Assembly (NCBI GenBank): GCA_910586275.1
Contig: CAJUIM010000120.1
Span: forward strand, 1 to 11,388
DNA: 11,388 nucleotides
Origin: an uncultured Lachnospiraceae bacterium
GTDB lineage: Bacteria; Bacillota; Clostridia; Lachnospirales; Lachnospiraceae
Direction: 5' to 3'
Part shown: one piece after another, positions 6,933-11,388 of the stretch
How the letters are laid out: the number at the start of each line of letters is the position of its first letter
Position numbering within the stretch: the first letter of the stretch is position 1
Made by a program: the position numbers and the translations under genes
Notes under the pieces: model-generated
The model's input: the letters and a program-made list of their open reading frames with translations, nothing else
What the model was told of the DNA's origin: nothing
Database searches by the model: none

Positions 6933-8526
6933 TGATGAACCTTTGATCCTCGCCGGCATTGCATCGTTGATTTGCTGGGAAAAACATGACTGCTGCATTG
7001 TAGGCAAAGCAACAAACGGCCACGCTGCCATTGACCTGATTCTGGATACCAAACCGGATATCGTCATAACCGATATCCGCATGCCCGTCATGGACGGATT
7101 GGAACTGATTCAGGCCTGCAAGGATAAAAACTGTGAATTTGCTTTTATTTTCCTTACCAACCTAGAAGATTTCCAGCTTGCAAAACAGGCTTTGCATTTA
7201 GGTGCCATAGATTATCTTGTAAAACTGGATCTCCAGCCTCAGGCATTGGTACAGGCACTCGACAAAGCGAAAGAGTACTGTTCCAGACTGGAAAGCCACA
7301 ACAATCGAATGTTGTATAATCTGCTGCTGAAAGACAGCCAAGAACAGCTGGAACGCAATTATTTTTCGCAGCTGCTCCTATATCCGTCCGACAATGACAT
7401 CCCTGCCAACCCGGAAATCGCTGTCCGTTACCCGACAGCTTATGTAATTCTGTTCCAAATGAAACCGGAACAAATTCTTTTCGGGCAGACGGAAACCTAT
7501 GATTTTCCGTTTATCAGCAGTCAGCTGCTTGATGTTATTTCGGGAATTGCCTCCCGTTATTTACAAAGCTACACCATACTGATGCCCCAGAAAGATACCA
7601 TGCTTCTTATCGTTTCCCCAAAATCCGAATGCGATAATGAGAAAACCCTTTCTGAATTTTGCACCAAAATAAATGTAACCCTTGGCACTTATTTTGCCCT
7701 AACCGCCCTATTCGGCATCAGCCGGAAAAAATCAATGCTTTCCCTGCTTCCGGAAGCCCTTGCCGAAGCCAAGTCTGCCCTTAGCTGCTGTTATTATGAC
7801 TCAGCTCTGCGCATTGTTTTTTATCATCATCAAAATCATAAACTACAGCTGCCTGCAGAAAGAGAATTTAATATCAATTTCCTGAAAAAATCCATGTCTG
7901 CAGCCGTGTTGGAAAATGAAGCCGAGGGGTTAAAAGAGATTTTTCATGCACTTTCCGACCTGTTTACACAATACAAACCTGATAAAACACAGGCAGTCAG
8001 CGCATGCATCAATATTTATACTTACCTTCATGACCTGCTGCAGAATGAAATATCCGAAAGCAGCACATTTCCTTACAGTATGGATATCGCAGAACAGCTG
8101 GCTCAGCTTGGCAGCCTGAATGATATCCTATCTTGGCTGGAAAGCTTCTGTGACAAAATATGTGCCCTGCTTTCCGACAGAAAAGAAAACCGCTCTGACA
8201 AACTTGTTTATATGGCGAAACGTTACATTCATGAACATTATAAAGAAAAACTGACTTTATCCGATATTTCGGATCATCTGAAAATAAGTTCCGGCCACCT
8301 CAGTTCCACTTTCAGCCGTTACATGAATCAGACCGTATCCGATTATATCGCCGAAGTAAAAATCGGACATGCCAAAGAACTTATTGATTCCGGACAATAT
8401 CTGATTTACGAAATTGCCGACCGGCTGGGCTTTGAAAACGCTTATTATTTCAGTAAAGTATTCAAAAAAGTAACCGGTATGTCTCCGAAAAACTATGAAT
8501 GCCTCAGTAAAATGAAACAAATATAA
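6910..8526 (+). CDS. Response regulator with AraC-type DNA-binding domain, YesN-type
   Basis: This is a transcription regulator of 538 residues. The receiver domain (about 1-122) has acidic residues Asp8/Asp9, phosphoacceptor Asp55 in VITDIRMPVMDG, Thr83 and Lys105. The usual proline after the conserved lysine is replaced (KLD rather than KP), and the residue after Thr83 is Asn in LTNLEDF. A central region of about 300 residues resembles the poorly characterised middle of long YesN proteins. The C-terminal AraC domain (about 432-533) has two helix-turn-helix units: LTLSDISDHLKISSGHLSSTF, split by a linker from IYEIADRLGFENAYYFSKVFKK followed by TGMSPKNY. The start has AAGGAG 7 nt upstream and lies inside the kinase gene. 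It probably activates the divergent transporter-sulfatase operon and perhaps the maturase gene. Both targets are inferred from position. Confidence 0.95.
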   Translation: MYRIILIDDEPLILAGIASLICWEKHDCCIVGKATNGHAAIDLILDTKPDIVITDIRMPVMDGLELIQACKDKNCEFAFIFLTNLEDFQLAKQALHLGAIDYLVKLDLQPQALVQALDKAKEYCSRLESHNNRMLYNLLLKDSQEQLERNYFSQLLLYPSDNDIPANPEIAVRYPTAYVILFQMKPEQILFGQTETYDFPFISSQLLDVISGIASRYLQSYTILMPQKDTMLLIVSPKSECDNEKTLSEFCTKINVTLGTYFALTALFGISRKKSMLSLLPEALAEAKSALSCCYYDSALRIVFYHHQNHKLQLPAEREFNINFLKKSMSAAVLENEAEGLKEIFHALSDLFTQYKPDKTQAVSACINIYTYLHDLLQNEISESSTFPYSMDIAEQLAQLGSLNDILSWLESFCDKICALLSDRKENRSDKLVYMAKRYIHEHYKEKLTLSDISDHLKISSGHLSSTFSRYMNQTVSDYIAEVKIGHAKELIDSGQYLIYEIADRLGFENAYYFSKVFKKVTGMSPKNYECLSKMKQI

Positions 8527-8538
8527 AACACTATGCCA

Positions 8539-9669
8539 TTAACTTAAGCCGTAGCCCCTACGGCTGATCACGGCTGCTATCTCCTGCATTCCGGGCAGGC
8601 AGGCTTCAAAGAACATCTTATAAGATTCACAGAAATAATTCTCTCCCTTTTCCGTCCCCGGCTGCTCACGGTGTCTGCGGCAGCCGCCCCGGCAGACCAC
8701 AAAAAATCTGCAGTTTCTGCATTCTGTGGAATGATTTATGGAATTCTCCACAAATCCGCTCTCTTTTCTTCTCTGTTGTATCACTTCAAAGCTATCCTGA
8801 TTAAGATTGCCAAGAACATAATCATCCAACACATAAAAATCACAAGGATATACACTCCCGTCGGCTTCCACCACATTCTGAAAACTGCACACTCCCCGTT
8901 GTTCACAGGATTCCGGCATTTGCCCCAAAAGAATACTGATATAATTTTCAAACTGCCGGATATACGGCTGCTTTCCCTGCCTTAAATCCAATTCCCAAAG
9001 TTCAAACAAATCAATCAGAAACTGTCCGTACATTTCGGGAGACAGGGAATACTCCTGCTGCCCCTGCTTTTCCCGGATCGGGTCCAGGCAGGCAATATAC
9101 TGCTGCCATAGAAAACCCAATTTCTTATACTGCTGATAAATCCGGCGTATTTTCGGAGCGGTTTTTCCGTTAACCACAGTCAGGACATTGAATTCAGCGC
9201 CCGCCTGTCTCAACCTATCGGCTGTTTCCAAGATACGGAAATAAGTATCCTGCCCCAGACAATCTTTGCGGTATGCATCATGCGCTGCCTTTATGCCGTC
9301 TACAGACAACCCTACCAGAAAATTATTTTCCGCCAAAAAATTACACCACTGATTATCCAATGCATATCCGTTGGTCTGTAACGCATGCATAATTTTAATA
9401 TTTTTTACATTATACTTTTTTTCCAAACTCAGGCATTGCTTATAAAAATCCAGTCCCGCCAACGTAGGCTCTCCTCCTTGGAAAGCGATGGTACACTGTC
9501 TCTCCGCAAAAGCCAAAGTTTCCTTAATCACATGTTCCAACGTTTCCCCGCTCATAATACCATAAGAAGACCGGCTGCGTTTCTCCATCTCATCCGCATA
9601 AAAACAATAGCTGCACCGCATATTGCACAGCCCGGAGGCCGGTTTTATCATTATATTTATCTCTGGCAT
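8539..9669 (-). CDS. Anaerobic sulfatase-maturating enzyme, radical SAM with SPASM domain
   Basis: This enzyme oxidises the active-site Cys (or Ser) of sulfatases to formylglycine without oxygen. It has 376 residues, near the family's usual length. The radical SAM cluster motif is Cys15, Cys19 and Cys22 (LCNMRCSYCFY). FQGGEPTL is the SAM-binding GGE motif. The SPASM auxiliary-cluster cysteines are Cys255, Cys261, Cys276, Cys317, Cys320, Cys326, Cys330 and Cys347, including the CX2CX5CX3C array. YPCDFY places Asp277 at the position of the proposed general base of the Clostridium perfringens enzyme. Numbering matches that enzyme almost residue for residue, from memory of the literature. The start has AAAGGGAG just upstream. 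It has its own promoter candidate and converges on the regulator gene with a 12-bp gap. The obvious client is the CTPHR sulfatase at 122-1513, though it may also serve other sulfatases in the genome. Confidence 0.96.
   Translation of the reverse strand: MPEINIMIKPASGLCNMRCSYCFYADEMEKRSRSSYGIMSGETLEHVIKETLAFAERQCTIAFQGGEPTLAGLDFYKQCLSLEKKYNVKNIKIMHALQTNGYALDNQWCNFLAENNFLVGLSVDGIKAAHDAYRKDCLGQDTYFRILETADRLRQAGAEFNVLTVVNGKTAPKIRRIYQQYKKLGFLWQQYIACLDPIREKQGQQEYSLSPEMYGQFLIDLFELWELDLRQGKQPYIRQFENYISILLGQMPESCEQRGVCSFQNVVEADGSVYPCDFYVLDDYVLGNLNQDSFEVIQQRRKESGFVENSINHSTECRNCRFFVVCRGGCRRHREQPGTEKGENYFCESYKMFFEACLPGMQEIAAVISRRGYGLS
8547..8565. other. Perfect 8-bp hairpin at the convergent gene ends
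   Basis: AGCCGTAG (8547-8554) and CTACGGCT (8558-8565) pair perfectly around CCC. The hairpin is inside the last codons of the maturase gene and 21 bp beyond the regulator's stop. Neither strand has a T run directly after the stem, so it is not a canonical terminator. It could still slow or stabilise the convergent transcript ends. Confidence 0.4.
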
Positions 9670-9717
9670 ATTATCTCCCTTTCACCGATAATTTTCATCG
9701 GCATATTCTATATGTAT

Positions 9718-9744
9718 ATTATACTGTTCCTTTCTTACTTTCAA
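9718..9744 (-). promoter_or_regulatory. Candidate promoter of the maturase gene
   Basis: On the minus strand, TTGAAA (9739-9744) is followed after 15 bp by TATAAT (9718-9723), and the overlapping TAATAT gives a 17-bp spacer. The -35 overlaps the base of the terminator hairpin of the upstream gene. The leader is about 40-50 nt and includes a small CCGAT/ATCGG hairpin at 9685-9701 close to the ribosome binding site. Confidence 0.5.
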
Positions 9745-9807
9745 TAAAAAATCATCTCCAAATGACTTTTCTTAATAACGAGTCATTTGAAAATGATTTT
9801 TTAATGA
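9741..9807 (-). terminator. Long double-stem terminator after the foldase gene
   Basis: Two stacked stems are present. The inner stem CAAATGACT (9759-9767) pairs with AGTCATTTG (9781-9789) around a 13-nt loop. The outer stem AAAAAATCAT (9746-9755) pairs with ATGATTTTTT (9793-9802), across a 3x3 internal loop. Beyond one A-A mismatch the pairing continues to 9741/9807. Read on the minus strand the descending arm ends in ATGATTTTTTATTG, giving an intrinsic terminator 8 nt past the foldase stop codon. The symmetric A and T runs would let it work on both strands. Confidence 0.8.
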
Positions 9808-9814
9808 GTCATTC

Positions 9815-11092
9815 CTATTCCTTTTCCCCTGACGGCTCTTCTTCAACCGGCTCTTCCGCAGCAGTCCCTTCTTCCGTCCCGTCTGCCGTAGTTTCTTCCT
9901 CTGTTTCCACAGTCAGATATTTCAGTTCCCCTTTGTTATCCACTACCGTATATCCTGCTACCAGATTATTCACATACTCCGATGTCCTCTGACTTGCTAT
10001 TGTATTTGAAATATTTTCATCATCCGCTTCGTCATAATATCTCTGAATAAACTCTACTACATAATACCGGCTGCCGGATGTATCTTCTATAACCGAAAGA
10101 TCTCCCTCTTTCCTACCTTCTTCATACAGCCAGTCACTGATTGCAGAAGGAGTTCCGGAATAAGTCGCGCCTTCCCGAAGTGAAGCGTCATTTTCCGCAT
10201 CTTCATAAGTTGCTTTCTCATCCTCTGATGCATTTGCTATGCAAAGTTCCTTAAATTCATCCCCGTTTTTGCGGGCTTCCATCATGGCATCTGCTTTCTC
10301 CTTTGCCTCAGCCATAGCTTTTGCTTTCTCGTCTTCGGATGCTTCTTCTTCAGTCTCTGCCGAAAATACAAAGCTTCTGTAATCTACCCTATCATAACTC
10401 TGTACATTCTGCTCATAATATTCTTTCACCTCTTCTTCTTCCGGTGCATTCTGCTCTATCAGGTGATTATAATAAGCTGCCGCCAGCAAATCATCTTTCA
10501 GAATACGTTCCATTCTTTTTTCCGTAGCATATTTACCGTAAGCTGTTTTATAAAATTCAGCCACGGATACTCCCGATGATTCTGCCCCGGCCTTTAAGCT
10601 GCTTACTGCATTGGCATATTCCTCCGAAACATCATAAGTAAAATTATTGGCGGCCGCATCGTCCAACATAGCCTTTGTCTGCTTAATCTGCTCCACAGCC
10701 ATTCCGTCTATAAAATCCTTCCATGACAAATTATCCGTATACTGTTGCTGTGACAAATCTGCCGTCGGATCCACTCCCATATATGGCAGCATAGCGGAAT
10801 AACCGCTTAAAGCAGCTTGATAATAATAATCAAATTCCACTTTTGTTACCGCATGTTCCCCAACCGTCACATAAGCATCCTTCGTTGCCACTTTCTTATC
10901 CCACATGGACTTTCCCACAGAACCTACAATCGCTGTAATAATCACTGCGCATACCACAGTCATGCCGATATGCATAAACTTAGCATCCCTTTTATCCTTT
11001 TCTTCCTGTTTCCGCCTTGCTTCCATTTTGCGGTCATATTTGGTCTGCACCTTCTGCACCGTTTCTGACTGCGGCTGATTCTTCTTTGCCAT
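9815..11092 (-). CDS. Membrane-anchored SurA/PrsA-like peptidyl-prolyl isomerase family foldase
   Basis: The protein has 425 residues from the chosen start and probably assists folding of exported proteins on the outer face of the membrane. It has a highly charged cytoplasmic N-terminus (1-38), a single transmembrane anchor (about 39-60), a SurA-N-like helical region (about 70-215), a parvulin-like segment (about 236-353: VDYRSFVFS, GDEFKELCIANASED, and EGDLSVIEDTSGSRYYVVEF) and an acidic Glu/Thr-rich tail (396-425). The usual parvulin HIL beginning is replaced by YRSFVFS, so isomerase activity is doubtful and a chaperone role is possible. An ATG at 11152 is in frame, but its extension encodes the ribosome binding site (AGAGGAGGA read as RGG), so 11092 is preferred, with a rather long 10-nt spacing. 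It has its own promoter and terminator, so it is probably unrelated to the sulfatase locus. Confidence 0.8.
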   Translation of the reverse strand: MAKKNQPQSETVQKVQTKYDRKMEARRKQEEKDKRDAKFMHIGMTVVCAVIITAIVGSVGKSMWDKKVATKDAYVTVGEHAVTKVEFDYYYQAALSGYSAMLPYMGVDPTADLSQQQYTDNLSWKDFIDGMAVEQIKQTKAMLDDAAANNFTYDVSEEYANAVSSLKAGAESSGVSVAEFYKTAYGKYATEKRMERILKDDLLAAAYYNHLIEQNAPEEEEVKEYYEQNVQSYDRVDYRSFVFSAETEEEASEDEKAKAMAEAKEKADAMMEARKNGDEFKELCIANASEDEKATYEDAENDASLREGATYSGTPSAISDWLYEEGRKEGDLSVIEDTSGSRYYVVEFIQRYYDEADDENISNTIASQRTSEYVNNLVAGYTVVDNKGELKYLTVETEEETTADGTEEGTAAEEPVEEEPSGEKE

Positions 11093-11226
11093 TTGTGATA
11101 ATCCTCCTCTTATCCTATCTGCTTTCCTCAATATTCTTTCAAATGAAACCACCCAAAATTATAACCGGTAATTGTGATATCCATGTGAATTTCTACTTCT
11201 TTCTTGCAAAAACAATATCGTTTTTT

Positions 11227-11255
11227 ATTATACTCTCTATAAGTAGCTTTTGCAA
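11227..11255 (-). promoter_or_regulatory. Sigma-A-type promoter of the foldase gene
   Basis: On the minus strand, TTGCAA (11250-11255), a 17-bp spacer and a perfect TATAAT (11227-11232) form the clearest promoter in the window. The start should fall near 11220, giving a leader of about 128 nt before the ATG at 11092. Apart from an A/T-rich AAAAAC/GTTTTT stem near its 5' end, I see no recognisable riboswitch in that leader. Confidence 0.75.
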
Positions 11256-11285
11256 GCATCTTACGAAACGATCGTGACTTTCACC

Positions 11286-11388
11286 GTAACAGTTCAGCCT
11301 GAATGTAATGTTGGGAGGCGGACGCCCGTGCGCGAGTTTTTTTAGTGGCCGGCAGCAGCGGAACTGCCTGTCCCGGTTTTCCGTGCAC
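11286..11388 (+). repeat. Right copy of the ~100-bp structured intergenic repeat, cut by the window edge
   Basis: This copy is inverted relative to positions 13-114. The 14 bp at 11286-11299 and the 23 bp at 11366-11388 are identical to the left copy. Between them, the T7 tract (11337-11343) and the GGCGGACGC segment are conserved. The hairpin persists in changed form: GGCAG (11351-11355) with CTGCC (11364-11368), plus a C-G pair across a bulged T and an outer GG/CC pair. An A-T pair replaces the left copy's G-C at one stem position. The copy lies upstream of the foldase promoter and points away from that gene. It probably continues past the end of the window. Confidence 0.8.

Noticed and set aside
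9803..9813. AATGAGTCATT palindrome
   Set aside because: It abuts the terminator's descending arm and repeats its GAGTCATT motif, so it is more simply part of the terminator region than a separate operator.
11093..11220. Possible riboswitch in the ~128-nt foldase leader
   Set aside because: No conserved riboswitch core or strong terminator/antiterminator pair was seen, and the sequence is mostly AT-rich with one weak stem.
11261..11289. Bulged hairpin (TTACG/CGTAA enclosing GTGA/TCAC) beside the right repeat
   Set aside because: The stem has an 8-nt one-sided bulge, lies upstream of the foldase promoter, and has no counterpart beside the left repeat, so chance pairing is likely.
1..11388. 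Composite transposon or insertion sequence bounded by the inverted repeats
   Set aside because: No transposase, integrase or target-site duplication can be seen, and the repeat ends do not resemble a known insertion-sequence terminus that I can name.

Overview
The window looks like chromosomal DNA of a strictly anaerobic, low-to-mid GC gut Firmicute, most plausibly Lachnospiraceae or a related Clostridia lineage. This is inferred from AGGAGG-type ribosome binding sites at most genes, a lipobox-anchored binding protein, a YesM/YesN-type two-component pair, an ABC importer without its own ATPase, and an oxygen-independent sulfatase-maturing radical SAM enzyme. No taxonomic marker gene is present.

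Layout. Positions 1-114 carry a GC-rich structured repeat. The minus strand from 4823 down to 122 reads as one operon: sugar-binding lipoprotein, two CUT1-type permeases, then a cysteine-type sulfatase. A 297-bp AT-rich divergent control region (4824-5120) separates it from a plus-strand pair, a sensor histidine kinase (5121-6932) overlapping an AraC-type response regulator (6910-8526). Converging on the regulator is an anaerobic sulfatase-maturating enzyme (8539-9669, minus). Upstream of that, behind a strong double-stem terminator (9741-9807), lies a membrane-anchored SurA/PrsA-like foldase (9815-11092, minus) with a clear sigma-A-type promoter. A second, inverted copy of the first repeat closes the window (11286-11388).

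How the parts fit. The histidine kinase probably senses an extracellular carbohydrate or its transport state and phosphorylates the regulator, which activates the divergent transporter-sulfatase operon. The importer brings in a sulfated sugar or small oligosaccharide. The sulfatase has no signal peptide, so desulfation should occur in the cytoplasm. The maturase converts the sulfatase's active-site cysteine (CTPHR motif) to formylglycine without oxygen. This makes a compact sulfated-glycan import-and-desulfate locus. It has no glycoside hydrolase, sulfate exporter or transporter ATPase in the window, so these must come from elsewhere. The foldase is probably a separate housekeeping gene.

The least expected feature is the pair of flanking ~100-bp inverted repeats. 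They have identical ends, a diverged middle that still folds, and in the left copy a 9-bp closing stem that predicts the sequence just beyond the right edge of the window.
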